From NCBI RefSeq assembly GCF_042685645.1, contig NZ_JBHUNX010000001.1:992001-1056000 (forward strand): 64,000 bases of DNA, read 5' to 3'. The stretch is from Salininema proteolyticum. Lineage in GTDB: Bacteria > Actinomycetota > Actinomycetes > Mycobacteriales > Micromonosporaceae. Position numbers and translations under genes: made by a program. Positions 6,824 to 15,936 of this stretch are shown one piece after another. Every line of letters begins with the position of its first letter. The first letter of the stretch is position 1. The notes under the pieces were generated by a model, which saw nothing but the letters and a program-made list of their open reading frames with translations, was not told where the DNA came from and did not search any database.

Positions 6824-9427
6824 ATGAAACACAAGAGCGCCTTGCCCGATGAGTCCCTCCTCGAACTACCTCCACGCTGGAGGACCTGGACCGTCAAGAG
6901 CCGGACGGGCGGCCCCGACCCGAAGTCGCTGGAAGCCTGGCGGGAGCTGATAGCGAGCAGGATGGCGGCCATCGACGCGGCCTTCACACTGGACGAGAAC
7001 AAACCGTACGAGGCCGCCGTACGGTCGTACCTCGCCGGCGGCGCCGACCCGCTCGGTGCTGCGATCGTACTGCGGATCGAGCGCGGACTCACGAACGAGG
7101 AAGAGTTGACCGGCGAAGCGATCGACGCCTGGCACCTCGAACACGGGCTCGCGTTCGCCGCGTCGGCAGTGGTCTCGCTCGGCCGCTTCCAGCTCGACCC
7201 CTATCGGATCCACACCTCCACAGGAACCCACCTGATCGGCACGATGCGGGAGTCCGAGTACGCCACCGTGGATTTCTGGCATTACAGGGTCACCGAACAA
7301 CTGCGCGGAGCGATCGAGTCGAGCGACGACGCCGAACGACGAGCGGTCAAGGACGCCGTCGTCGGGCTCCGGACGGCACCCGGTGCATTGAACTGGGCCG
7401 CCATCCTGTTCCCGAATGACAAGGAGTGGGTGGCGGAGGCTTGCGCGCGCTACCGGCCATTGGGCGAGGCGACGGACGGCGGACTATGGCCGCTCGTCAC
7501 GACGGTGGACCTGCTGGACTCCCTCCCCGGCCCGGCCCTGTTCCCGTCCTGCGTCACCAGGCCCGTGATCGGAGCGCTCCTAACGGGCATCGGCCCGGAG
7601 GCTCTGAAGGCGCTCGTCGCGACACTCGAGGGCGAGAATTTCCGAGTAGACGGGCGAGAGACCGTCCTCGACGGGATCGCCATGATCCCGAGCGACGAGG
7701 CGACGGCCTTCCTCGTCGAACACGCCACCGACCGTCGGACCGGCGAAGCTCTGGCAAAGGCCGCAAACCGGTTCCCGGTCAGGGCAATGCGAATGACGGT
7801 GGCACGGTCGCGGACCGCCGGCGAAACCGAAGCCAGGGCCGCGGCGGCGGTGCTGGGCGAGATGGACGCGACGCTGTTCGAGGCGGCGTTGAACGAACTC
7901 GACCCCGCCGACCGATCGGTACTGGACAGGCTGATGAGCCGTCCCGACGGCTTCCCGACCCTGCCAGCGAGCGATCTGCCGAGCGTGCTTTCGGAGGCGG
8001 ACGCGAAACCGGTCGTATGGCTCCGTGTCATGAACCTGCCCCAGATACTCGCCGAAGGACGGGAAGCGGCATTGCCGGACTCTGCGGTCCGGAACTTTGT
8101 TGCGCTCCTGGCGAGCGAGGACGAGCAGGGTGTGGCGGCAGTGAAGGAAATCTGCGACGCCGAATCGCTCCGCGAGTTCACCTGGGCGCTGTCCCGGCAG
8201 TGGGCGGACAACGGCGGCCCCTGGAAGGACCGCTGGGCCCTGGAATCGCTCGGCGAGTTCGGTGATGATGAGACCGTCGCGCGGCTCGAACCGCTGATCA
8301 AGGCCTGGCCCGGAGAGAACAAGCACCACTGGGCCGTCGCCGGCCTCAAGGTGCTCGGGCGGATCGGGTCGGAAAAGGCGCTGAGCACTATGCAGGCAGT
8401 CTCCCAACGCGCGAAGTACAAGGCGATCAAAGCCGAGGCGAAGCGCCAGATCCAGGTCATCGCCGCCGGGCTCGGACTCACCGGCGAGCAGCTGGCCGAC
8501 CGGCTGGTTCCCGACTTCGGCCTGGGTGAGGACGGAACGATCGTCTTGGACTACGGACGCCGGAAGTTCCACGTGTCCTTCGACGAGCAGTTGAAGCCCG
8601 TCGTCACCGACGAGAACGGCAAGCCGCGCAAGACCCTGCCGAAGCCCGGCGTCAAGGACGACGCCGAAATCGCTGGCGCCGCCCATGCGCGGTTCTCCGC
8701 GCTGAAGAAAGAACTCCGCACCGTCTCAGCGGACCAAGTGCGGCGGCTCGAAGCGGCGATGATCAACGCGCGCACCTGGGAACAGAGGGAGTTCGCCGAG
8801 CACATGAGCGGCCACCCGCTCATGCGCCACCTGACCGACCGCATGATCTGGCACGCCGAGTCGGACGAGACACGGTTCCGGTTCCGAGTGGCCGAGGACC
8901 GGACGTTCAGCGACATGGAGGACGAGGAGGTCGACCTGCCGGAGGGAGCGCTCATCCGCCTGGCGCACCCGGTCGACATGGCCCCCGAGGAGCGGTCCGC
9001 ATGGGCGCAGGTCCTCGTCGACTACGAGATCCTGCAACCGTTCGAGCAGCTGGGCCGCCCGATCGGATCCCTCACCGACGAAGAGCTCACGACGGGCCGA
9101 CTGCGCCGCTTCGAAGGCGCCGAGGTCCCTCCCGGCAGCATTCTGGGCCTGACGAAGCACGGCTGGGTCCGCGGACGCCCACAGGACAACGGCACCGAGT
9201 TCGGCTTCCACTTCCCCCTGCCCGGCGGCGGGTACGTGGCGGTCGAACTGGACCCGGGCCTCCAGATCGGCATGGGCGCCGACACCGAAGACCAGCGGCT
9301 CGAGAGGGTGTACCTGACCGATGCGGTCGACCTCTACTATCGGCAGACCGAGGGCGGGCACCCGACCGACATCGATCCCGTCGTCGCCTCCGAAGCCGTC
9401 ACCGCGCTCGACCGGCTCACGGACTAG
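6824..9427 (+). CDS. DUF4132 domain-containing protein
   Basis: A protein of about 867 residues (GTG 6794 would add ten; neither start has a strong ribosome site). The first 550 residues are helical and repeat-like, resembling HEAT/ARM scaffolds (ALESLGEFGDDETVARLEPL, VAGLKVLGRIGSEKALSTM). The C-terminal 300 residues fit DUF4132, which ends MolR-like/WGR-associated proteins: GRRKFHVSFDEQLKPVV, EHMSGHPLMRHLTDRMIWHA, HPVDMAPEERSAWAQ. Biochemical function is unknown. It follows the toxin/immunity-like pair in the same direction but probably has its own promoter in the 56-bp gap. Confidence 0.8.
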   Translation: MKHKSALPDESLLELPPRWRTWTVKSRTGGPDPKSLEAWRELIASRMAAIDAAFTLDENKPYEAAVRSYLAGGADPLGAAIVLRIERGLTNEEELTGEAIDAWHLEHGLAFAASAVVSLGRFQLDPYRIHTSTGTHLIGTMRESEYATVDFWHYRVTEQLRGAIESSDDAERRAVKDAVVGLRTAPGALNWAAILFPNDKEWVAEACARYRPLGEATDGGLWPLVTTVDLLDSLPGPALFPSCVTRPVIGALLTGIGPEALKALVATLEGENFRVDGRETVLDGIAMIPSDEATAFLVEHATDRRTGEALAKAANRFPVRAMRMTVARSRTAGETEARAAAAVLGEMDATLFEAALNELDPADRSVLDRLMSRPDGFPTLPASDLPSVLSEADAKPVVWLRVMNLPQILAEGREAALPDSAVRNFVALLASEDEQGVAAVKEICDAESLREFTWALSRQWADNGGPWKDRWALESLGEFGDDETVARLEPLIKAWPGENKHHWAVAGLKVLGRIGSEKALSTMQAVSQRAKYKAIKAEAKRQIQVIAAGLGLTGEQLADRLVPDFGLGEDGTIVLDYGRRKFHVSFDEQLKPVVTDENGKPRKTLPKPGVKDDAEIAGAAHARFSALKKELRTVSADQVRRLEAAMINARTWEQREFAEHMSGHPLMRHLTDRMIWHAESDETRFRFRVAEDRTFSDMEDEEVDLPEGALIRLAHPVDMAPEERSAWAQVLVDYEILQPFEQLGRPIGSLTDEELTTGRLRRFEGAEVPPGSILGLTKHGWVRGRPQDNGTEFGFHFPLPGGGYVAVELDPGLQIGMGADTEDQRLERVYLTDAVDLYYRQTEGGHPTDIDPVVASEAVTALDRLTD

Positions 9428-9511
9428 ATCCGACTCGAACAGACGGTCGGCCGGATTCCGCCCTGGGCATAACAAGGGGACTGAGTCCGGCCGATCGGTC
9501 TACCATGGGGC

Positions 9512-9862
9512 ATGGCCGAAACTGCACCTCTGAAACGACCGGACCGCGATGGCGCACCGGACGATCGGAAACGCGAACCGCTGTGGCGCGACATGCTCGG
9601 CGAATGCCTCCGCGAACGACGGCGGGACCGAGGCGAGAGACTGTCCGACACGGCGGACCGCGCCGGCGTCTCTCCCCAGTACCTCTCCGAGATGGAACGC
9701 GGCGTCAAGGACCCGTCGAGCGAGATGATCGCCGCCGTCGCCGGAGCCCTGGACCTCACTCTCATCGATCTGACGCTGGCCGTCGCCGAACGTGTGAGCG
9801 CCAATTCGATCACCGCGTGCGTGGGAACGGCGAACAGGGCGGCGTACGCGCTCGCCGCATAG
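9512..9862 (+). CDS. popR: PopR/ClgR-like XRE regulator with ssrA-like C-terminal tail
   Basis: A 116-residue regulator with a single helix-turn-helix (about residues 30-85: LGECLRERRRDRGERLSDTADRAGVSPQYLSEMERG). The C-terminus ends AAYALAA, the last five residues equal to the E. coli ssrA degron YALAA. In Streptomyces, PopR activates clpP3clpP4 and is itself degraded by ClpP1P2 through C-terminal alanines. Here the gene is tail-to-tail with two clpP genes, 12 bp apart, which strongly supports that assignment. The likely circuit is that loss of the main ClpP stabilises the regulator, which then induces the alternative clpP pair. Confidence 0.85.
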   Translation: MAETAPLKRPDRDGAPDDRKREPLWRDMLGECLRERRRDRGERLSDTADRAGVSPQYLSEMERGVKDPSSEMIAAVAGALDLTLIDLTLAVAERVSANSITACVGTANRAAYALAA

Positions 9863-9874
9863 CCGCCCCGAGGT

Positions 9875-10462
9875 TCACTTGTCTTCCAGGACGTGGTCGA
9901 CGAGTCCATAGTCCTTCGCGCTTTCGGCGGTGAAGACGCGGTCCCGGTCGGTGTCGGCGCGCAGGGTCTCCAACTCCTGCCCGGTATGCCGCGCCAGGAT
10001 CCGCTCGATGTCGCCCCGCACCCGAACGATCTCGTCGGCAGCGAGGATGAGGTCCGGGATGGCCCCGCGACCCTGCCCGGCCGGCTGGTGCAGGACTATT
10101 CGGGCGTGCGGCAGGGCGGCCCGTTTGCCCGGCGCGCCGGCGGCCAGCAGCACCGCGCCGACGGCAACAGCCTGCCCCACGCAAGTGGTGGCGACGGGGG
10201 ACTTGATATGCCGCAAAGTGTCGTAGAGGCCGAGCATCGCGCTCGGATCCCCGCCCTCGCAGTTGATGTAGAACTGGATCTCCCGCTCCGGATTGCTGGC
10301 CTCCAGGAACAGGAACTGTGCCACCAGGGCGTTCGCGACCCCGGCGTCGACGCCGGTGCCGAGGTAGACGATCCGCTCGCTGAGAAGATGGGAGTAGACG
10401 TCCATGACGCGCTCCCCGCGCATGGACTGGGTGATAACGTTCGGGATCGTGTAGGAGCTCAT
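9875..10462 (-). CDS. clpP: ClpP-like protein lacking the catalytic serine
   Basis: A 195-residue ClpP-fold protein from ATG 10462, overlapping the upstream clpP stop by 4 bp (ATGA). The fold markers are intact (EIQFYINCEGGDPSAMLGLYDTL; LPHARIVLHQP with His125; DTDRDRVF with Asp170). However, the nucleophile motif normally GQAASMGA reads GQAVAVGA, so the serine is Ala100 (GCC). The subunit should be proteolytically inert. It probably assembles with the preceding active subunit into a mixed ring, giving structure or gating or contacting the Clp ATPase. Two-gene alternative ClpP operons are known in Streptomyces (clpP3clpP4). Confidence 0.93.
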   Translation of the reverse strand: MSSYTIPNVITQSMRGERVMDVYSHLLSERIVYLGTGVDAGVANALVAQFLFLEASNPEREIQFYINCEGGDPSAMLGLYDTLRHIKSPVATTCVGQAVAVGAVLLAAGAPGKRAALPHARIVLHQPAGQGRGAIPDLILAADEIVRVRGDIERILARHTGQELETLRADTDRDRVFTAESAKDYGLVDHVLEDK

Positions 10463-11088
10463 CGGGAGGCCCCTTCCTGGGAGAGGTTGAGTCCGATACC
10501 GCGGCGCACCTGTGGCGTGATCTCGCTGAAGTCGCCGACGATCGCGTCGACGAACCCGTAGTCGAGTGCTTCGGAGGCGGAGTACCAGCGGTCGTGCAGC
10601 GAGTCCTCGAAGACCCGCTCGATGTTCTGCCCGGTGTCCTCGGCGATGAGGCCGAGAACGGTGTCGCGGGTCTGGCGCAGGTCCTCGGCCTGCAACTCGA
10701 TGTCGACGGCCACGCCGCCGATCCCGGCCGAGCCCTGGTGCATGAGGATCCGGGAGTGCGGAAGCGCGCGGCGCTTCCCGCGAGCGCCGGCGGAGAGCAG
10801 GAACTGCCCCGCACTGCAGGCGATGCCGAGTGCCAGAGTCGACACGTCGCAGGGAACGAGGCGCATGACGTCGCGGATCGCCAGCATGGACGGCACCGAC
10901 CCGCCCGGCGAGTGGATCCACAGGGCGATGTCCTCCGAGGCGTTCTCAGTGGCGAGTGCCAGCATTTGGGTGGCCAAGAGGGTTCCGTTGCCGTCGTCCA
11001 GTGGTCCGTCGAGGACCAGCACCCGTTGTTGATAGAGTTCGCGCCGAGTCCGGTCGTCGAACTGCGGCGGTTTCGCTTCTTCGCTCAT
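10459..11088 (-). CDS. clpP: ClpP protease catalytic subunit
   Basis: A 209-residue ATP-dependent Clp protease proteolytic subunit, first gene of the two-gene operon. The triad is recognisable: Ser92 in GIACSAG (canonical GQAASMG), His117 in HSRILMHQ, and Asp162 before HDRWYSASEALDYGFVD. The GIACSAGQFLL variant is typical of actinobacterial alternative ClpPs rather than the housekeeping copy. It should supply all catalytic sites of the heteromer with the serine-less partner. The PopR-like regulator convergent with it is the likely activator. Confidence 0.93.
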   Translation of the reverse strand: MSEEAKPPQFDDRTRRELYQQRVLVLDGPLDDGNGTLLATQMLALATENASEDIALWIHSPGGSVPSMLAIRDVMRLVPCDVSTLALGIACSAGQFLLSAGARGKRRALPHSRILMHQGSAGIGGVAVDIELQAEDLRQTRDTVLGLIAEDTGQNIERVFEDSLHDRWYSASEALDYGFVDAIVGDFSEITPQVRRGIGLNLSQEGASR

Positions 11089-11229
11089 GACTCAACGGTG
11101 CGCGCGAGACGGTATGGGGGACAAGTGTCTCTGCTCCGGGCGGATCCGCTCTCAGCAGCGTGGATCGGGGGGGAAGGGCCGAATACCTTGGAAACCGGTG
11201 CGTTGCCGTCCTAGTGGGGACCGTTCCGG

Positions 11230-12013
11230 TCAACTGCTCGACTCGGCCCGGCCTTCCCCGGCCCGTTGCCGGTACGCCTTCTGCCGGCACGCGGCGTTGC
11301 AGTACCGGGCGGGACGTCCCCGAGCCGCGCTCGAAATGGTCTTGCCGCACGTCCGGCACAGGCGCTCGCCGGCCGCGTTACGATCGGAGGGCGAGCCCTT
11401 GTTTTCGTCACGGTTTCTCTCGTCGTCTCGTGTTTCCGTAACGCCGCTTCGCATGGAGGAGACGAGCAGCCTCGCCGCCGGCGCCAGGGTTTCCGGATCG
11501 GGTCGGCGCCGTTGGATCGCCACGCAACCGGTGAGCAGGTCCCGCAGGTCCTCCGGCGTCAGGTCGGAGCGGACCCGTCCGGCCGCCTGAGCCCTCGACA
11601 GCAGTCCGCCCAGGGCCGCGTTCAGCCGCCTTCCCGAGCTCTCCATGACCGTCCTTGGCCATCCGTCCGGCCTCCAGCAGTTCGCACAGGTCAGAGTTGT
11701 TCGGAGTCGAAGTCACCGCCGCGGTGAAGAATCCGAAGAAGGCCTCGCCCGGATCGGCGGACTCGCCGTGCTTCCGAGCCAGGCGGGCGAGGCGTTCGAG
11801 CCGTTGGGACAGGACGGCTTCCAGCAGGCTGTCCTTGGTGGGGAAGTGGCGGTAGACCGTACCGGCCCCCACCCCGGCGCGTTCGGCGATCTGCCCCAAC
11901 GACACGGAGAGCCCCTCCTCCGACAGGGCTCGGGCCGCCGCGGTCAGGACTCGGGCGCGATTGCGGCGGGCATCGGCCCTCAGCCCTTCGGTCGAGTACG
12001 GGGACGTCTCCAT
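11230..12013 (-). pseudogene. TetR-family regulator with C-terminal zinc ribbon, frameshifted
   Basis: From ATG 12013 the first about 120 codons encode a TetR DNA-binding domain (VLTAAARALSEEGLSVSLG, AGVGAGTVYRHFPTKDSLLEAV) and the start of the ligand domain (LCELLEAGRMAKDG). Near 11650 the frame shifts. The rest of the ligand domain continues in another frame (GRRLNAALGGLLSRAQAAG, RVRSDLTPEDLRDLLTGCVA), followed by a zinc-ribbon-like tail: C-x2-C (CRTC), GRPARYC, then C-x3-C (CNAAC) and RQKAYRQR. Such tails occur on some actinobacterial regulators. It is either a recent one-base mutation or a sequence error. Divergent orientation suggests it controlled the NmrA-like gene. Confidence 0.7.
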
Positions 12014-12054
12014 GGCGTTATGAAACCCTTCCTCCCAGGCCTGGAAAGCGCACC

Positions 12055-12070
12055 CGGTAGTTGCTTACCG
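12055..12070. promoter_or_regulatory. Candidate TetR operator
   Basis: CGGTAGTTGCTTACCG has perfect 5-bp arms (CGGTA/TACCG) around a 6-bp centre. It lies in the 110-bp gap between the divergent TetR and NmrA-like genes, the usual place for an autoregulatory operator. Confidence 0.4.
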
Positions 12071-12123
12071 TTGCCGCTAACGGGTTGACCGACCCGATTC
12101 TACCCAGTCCACGAGAGGACACC

Positions 12124-13044
12124 ATGACCCGCGAGAACAAGACGATCCTGGTCGCCGGGGCCACCGGGACACAGGGACGCCCCACCGTCGCATGGCTGCT
12201 CCGAGACGGTTGGTCGGTACGGGCGCTGGTCCGTGACCGGACCACCGCCGCCGCACAGGAATTGGCCGGGAAGGGGGCGGAGCTCGCCGTCGGCGACTTC
12301 GACGAGGAGCGCACGCTCGCCGCGGCATTGCGCCGAGCCCACGGGCTCTTCGCGATCCCACCGGTCGATTACGGCGAGACCGGTTGGGACACCGACCGCG
12401 AGTACGGTCGGGGAAAGCGAATTGTGGACCTGGCAGCGGACTCGGGCGTCCGCCATATCGTGTTCTCCACGATCGCCACCACGACCGGCCCCGGCCTTCC
12501 CGGCTCGTCGGGTAAACGGCGCATCGAGGAGGCCCTCGGCGGAAGCGGCGTCACTTTCACCGTCCTGCGCCCCGTGCGGTTCATGGAGAACTACCTCCTG
12601 TCGGGCACCCCGGTCGACGGTCTGAGAAAGGGGGTCCACCGCCATCTGTTCCACCCCGACGGGCGGATGCAGATCATCGCCGTCGAGGACGTCGCCGTGT
12701 TCGCGGGTATGGCCTTCGCCGAGCCGGAGACCTACGGAGGCATGCTGCTGGAGCTGGCCGGAGACGAACCGACTCCCGTCGAGGCGGCCGCGAGGATTTC
12801 GAACGCGATCGACGGGAGCGTTCGGTACGAGCGAGTCTCGAAGAGTGAAGCGGAGGCCCTGGGGCCTGAGATCGCTCGAGTATGGAACCTGTGGGAGGAG
12901 GGCCATTCCTGGAGGGCCGACATTCCCCGCCTCAGGGAGCTGCATCCGGGGCTGAAGACCTTGGACGACTGGCTGGAATCCGGCGGGTCCGCCGACATCG
13001 CGCGTTTGGAAGGCCAGCGAGGCCCTGTGCCGGGACGTCGATGA
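12124..13044 (+). CDS. NmrA-like NAD(P)-binding oxidoreductase
   Basis: A 306-residue atypical short-chain dehydrogenase of the NmrA/HSCARG class. The Rossmann glycine motif is at residues 9-17 (LVAGATGTQG), and RALVRDRT follows the second strand where NADP-preferring members carry a basic residue. VLRPVRFMENYL at about 147-158 is a family hallmark. No YxxxK catalytic pair is apparent, consistent with a sensor or atypical reductase. ATG 12124 was chosen for the GAGAGG site; an upstream in-frame extension lacks one. The divergent, now frameshifted TetR gene probably controlled it in response to a small molecule or redox state. Confidence 0.88.
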   Translation: MTRENKTILVAGATGTQGRPTVAWLLRDGWSVRALVRDRTTAAAQELAGKGAELAVGDFDEERTLAAALRRAHGLFAIPPVDYGETGWDTDREYGRGKRIVDLAADSGVRHIVFSTIATTTGPGLPGSSGKRRIEEALGGSGVTFTVLRPVRFMENYLLSGTPVDGLRKGVHRHLFHPDGRMQIIAVEDVAVFAGMAFAEPETYGGMLLELAGDEPTPVEAAARISNAIDGSVRYERVSKSEAEALGPEIARVWNLWEEGHSWRADIPRLRELHPGLKTLDDWLESGGSADIARLEGQRGPVPGRR

Positions 13045-13121
13045 CGGTCGGGCACAGAGCCTCCGAGCGGTGTTCGTCCATTCGGCTTCTGCGGTCGTGC
13101 CGCGGAGGTCCGGTGGCGTGG

Positions 13122-13871
13122 TCAGAACCCGACGAAGATCCTGTAGGTCGTCTTCCCCGAGATGTTCCCGTGGTCGTCGTAGGCCCAGACGCTCAGGGTG
13201 ATCGGTCCGGAGTTCGGCGGTGCCAGGGTCACGGTCGCCGCACTGCCCAGGGTCGAGATCGGGACATCGTTGTCGCCGACGGCGTCCTGGAAGCTCCAGT
13301 AGTAGCCGGCCGTGTCCCCGCTACCGGACCGCAGGGTGAACTGCCCCGGCTCGCCCGGGGACCCGTATGGACCGCCCTCGTCGGGATAGTCGGTCGAGGT
13401 CACCGTCGGCTGTTCCGGAGGCGTTCTATCGATCAGGACGGTACAGCCGCCGGAGGCGGGACCTGTGGAGTCGCGGTCACTCGCCGCCGCCGTGACCTGG
13501 TAGGAGTCGCCGGGTACGCTGGACGATCGCACCGACCAGGTGGCGCGCAGGCCGTCGACGCCGGCCGTGTTCCAGGACTGCTCGGTACCGCTGTAGGTGT
13601 CGGTCCAGGTGAGAATGCCGTCCATGTTGTCGCCGTCGTCGTCGGACAGTGTGGCCGTCACCGTCCAGGAAACGGCGGCTCCCACCTTGACGGTGGTGTC
13701 CGGGCCGCAGGGCTGACCGTCGATGGTGAGCGACTCAGGGGCGTTCGGCGGGGTGTTGCCGGTAGCCGACTGCGCATAGAGGGGAGATGAAGCGCCCAGG
13801 GACGTCGCCATGGTCGCGGCGACGGCTGCCGAGAGGAAGAGGGCGCGGTTCCGTTTGAGGGAGAGGTTCAA
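13122..13871 (-). CDS. Secreted Ig-like protein
   Basis: A 249-residue exported protein with a signal peptide (about 1-33, ending SPLYA-Q). Two beta-rich Ig-like modules follow (PPNAPESLTIDGQPCGPDTTVKVG; RTPPEQPTVTSTDYPDEGG). These resemble the N-terminal repeats of very large actinobacterial LamG/RHS-type secreted proteins, in which TPP-P-PTV-S--YP segments separate domains. No catalytic domain or toxin follows, so this is a stand-alone or truncated form. It is a single gene; its role is unknown. The 190 bp to the next gene contain low-complexity cggtcgggcggtc repeats and no gene. Confidence 0.75.
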   Translation of the reverse strand: MNLSLKRNRALFLSAAVAATMATSLGASSPLYAQSATGNTPPNAPESLTIDGQPCGPDTTVKVGAAVSWTVTATLSDDDGDNMDGILTWTDTYSGTEQSWNTAGVDGLRATWSVRSSSVPGDSYQVTAAASDRDSTGPASGGCTVLIDRTPPEQPTVTSTDYPDEGGPYGSPGEPGQFTLRSGSGDTAGYYWSFQDAVGDNDVPISTLGSAATVTLAPPNSGPITLSVWAYDDHGNISGKTTYRIFVGF

Positions 13872-14061
13872 GTGAAGCTCCTATTCTTTGCGGACCAGGG
13901 TCCGGCCACAGTCGATCGACCGTAGCGAATAAAAGTATGTCAGACGGTGATCTGTCAAGGAAGCAACGTATAACGTGAGCGGCGGTCGGGCGGTCGGGCG
14001 GTCGCGAGCGCGTCGGTGCCGTCGGAGCGGCCGACCGTGGTGAACGACCGGCCGCCCCGAA

Positions 14062-15684
14062 CTAGCGGAAGTTGTCGCAGTTCGGGTCCTCCGGGTCCTC
14101 GACGTACTTGAAACCGGCCGGAACGTCCGGCTCTACCGGCGTTCCCGCGGAAGGGTACTGCTCGAACACCGTGCAGGGCTCGCCGTTCGCGTCGGCGACC
14201 GGTTCCATGGTGAAGTCGTCGACGCCCTCAGCGTAGAGCTTGCTCTCGGCGGCGGGCATCGACAGGCTGAAGACGTCGGGCATGGCAGGGTATTCGGGAG
14301 CCTCGGACTCCTCGTCGGTGGACTCTTCGGGAGCCTGTTCCTCTTCGTCCTCCGGGCGGGTGCTCTCCTCGTCCCCGGCCTCGTCTCCGTTGCCGGAGGG
14401 GGCGTCGCTCTGGTCGTTGGCCTGGCCCTGGCTCGACTCGTCGTCCCGGGGCGGTGCGGCGTTCTCGCTGCTGGTGTCGTCGCCGGCCTGCTGCACGTCG
14501 CCCGGGTCGTCCTCGCCGCCGAGCTGGAGGATGAGGACGGCCGCGATGACCAGGGCGGCCATTGCGGAGAGCACGCCGATGAGCGCGCCCCGGCCCTTCC
14601 TCCTCTGCGGAGGCGCCGGCCGGGAACCGGTGTCGTACGGCTGCTGGGGCCCGGTGTTGTGGGGCGGCATGCCGTTGGCGGGCGGGCCGGCCCGGTACTG
14701 CCCGGAGTCGGGCGGCCCGGCCTGGTGCTGACCGGAGGCGGGTGCCTGGGCGGGCATGAGGCGCGTGGAGTTGGGGCCCGGCTGGGCAATGCCGGGCTGA
14801 GCCATGCCCTGCTGGACGGTCGGGGCGCCCTGCGGCGGTGCCGCGTAGAGCGGCTGGGTCGGGGCCGCCATGGCGGCCTTGCAGGCTTGCGCCAGTTCGT
14901 CTGCGGAAGAGAAGCGGCGGTTGGGGTCGCGTTCCATGCAGCGCATGACGATCTGGGCCACTGCCGGGGGCACGTCCTGCGGCAGGGGAGCCGGATTGCC
15001 GTTGAGGTGGGCGGTGATGAGGGCGACGGGGTCGTTGCCGCGGAAGGGGACCGATCCGGCCAGGCACTGGTAGGCGACGATGCCCAGGGAGTAGAGGTCG
15101 GTCAGGCCGGTCAGCTCGGCCGCCTGGAGCTGTTCGGGGGAGGCGTACAGGAGCGTTCCGAGGACGGTCCCGGTCTCGGTGAGGCTGGCCTGGCCGCGGG
15201 CGGAGGCGATGCCGAAGTCGACGAGTTTGGCCTCGCCCCTGTCGCTCACGAGGAGGTTGGCGGGCTTGATGTCGCGGTGAATGATGTGCTTCTCGTGGGC
15301 CACGGCGAGCGCTTCGGCGGCGGTGGCGAGGATCGACAGGGCCTCGTCGTAGGGGAGCCGTCCGCGCTCTTTGAGGAGGTCGGAGAGGGACTTGCCTTCG
15401 ACGAGCTCCATGACGAGGTAGGGGACGGCGCCCTGCTCGGTCTCCTCCTCGCCGTAGTCGTAGAGGGCCACGATGCCGGGGGAGCGGAGGGCGGCGACCG
15501 ACTGGGCCTCGTGCTGGAACCGCATCCGGAAGGTGTCGTCGCCGGAGTAGGCGGCGTGGAGGGTCTTGATCGCGACGGTGCGGTTCAACCGGGTGTCGGT
15601 GCCTCTCCAGACCTCTCCCATTCCGCCGGAGGCCAGTCGGTCGTCCAGGCGGTACCGGCCGGCGATGAGTGTTCCTCGATTCAC
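14062..15684 (-). CDS. Transmembrane serine/threonine protein kinase (PknB-like) with one PASTA-like domain
   Basis: A 540-residue Hanks-type kinase. The GTG at 15684 (MNRGTLIAGRYRL) was chosen because AAAGGA precedes it and the kinase fold starts there. The Gly loop ASGGMGEV (18-25), Lys40, HRDIKPANLL, DFG and the SPEQL substrate segment are all present, so it should be active. A Pro/Gln-rich juxtamembrane linker (about 275-385) leads to one membrane helix (LIGVLSAMAALVIAAVLIL). A highly acidic Ser/Glu linker follows, then one extracellular PASTA-like domain (MPDVFSLSMPAAESKLYAEG, YPSAGTPVEPD). It has fewer PASTA repeats than PknB, so ligand affinity is uncertain. No phosphatase partner is adjacent. 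Confidence 0.9.
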   Translation of the reverse strand: MNRGTLIAGRYRLDDRLASGGMGEVWRGTDTRLNRTVAIKTLHAAYSGDDTFRMRFQHEAQSVAALRSPGIVALYDYGEEETEQGAVPYLVMELVEGKSLSDLLKERGRLPYDEALSILATAAEALAVAHEKHIIHRDIKPANLLVSDRGEAKLVDFGIASARGQASLTETGTVLGTLLYASPEQLQAAELTGLTDLYSLGIVAYQCLAGSVPFRGNDPVALITAHLNGNPAPLPQDVPPAVAQIVMRCMERDPNRRFSSADELAQACKAAMAAPTQPLYAAPPQGAPTVQQGMAQPGIAQPGPNSTRLMPAQAPASGQHQAGPPDSGQYRAGPPANGMPPHNTGPQQPYDTGSRPAPPQRRKGRGALIGVLSAMAALVIAAVLILQLGGEDDPGDVQQAGDDTSSENAAPPRDDESSQGQANDQSDAPSGNGDEAGDEESTRPEDEEEQAPEESTDEESEAPEYPAMPDVFSLSMPAAESKLYAEGVDDFTMEPVADANGEPCTVFEQYPSAGTPVEPDVPAGFKYVEDPEDPNCDNFR

Positions 15685-15936
15685 GGAGTTTCCTTTTCGC
15701 GCATCTGGTTTCGGAATGGCCTCAGCGGGGTTGGGGCGGTGTCCTCCGGCGGGGTGCTCCGGGATGCCCGAGACTAGTATTCCAGACGGCTTTCGGCGCC
15801 TCCGGCGGTAGGTTCCGGCGGTCGGGTATTTCGCCGTGGCCTTCCGGGCGTTCGGGAGCGCGATCGGGAACCCGAACACCCGGCGCGCCGGACGGACCGT
15901 CCTTCGAACCACGGGCGCTCTCCGAGGTCGCCGTTG

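Noticed and set aside
10162..10200. Possibility that the ClpP serine is merely shifted rather than lost
   Set aside because: Reverse-strand codons read GGG CAG GCT GTT GCC GTC GGC GCG; no Ser codon is present within the elbow.
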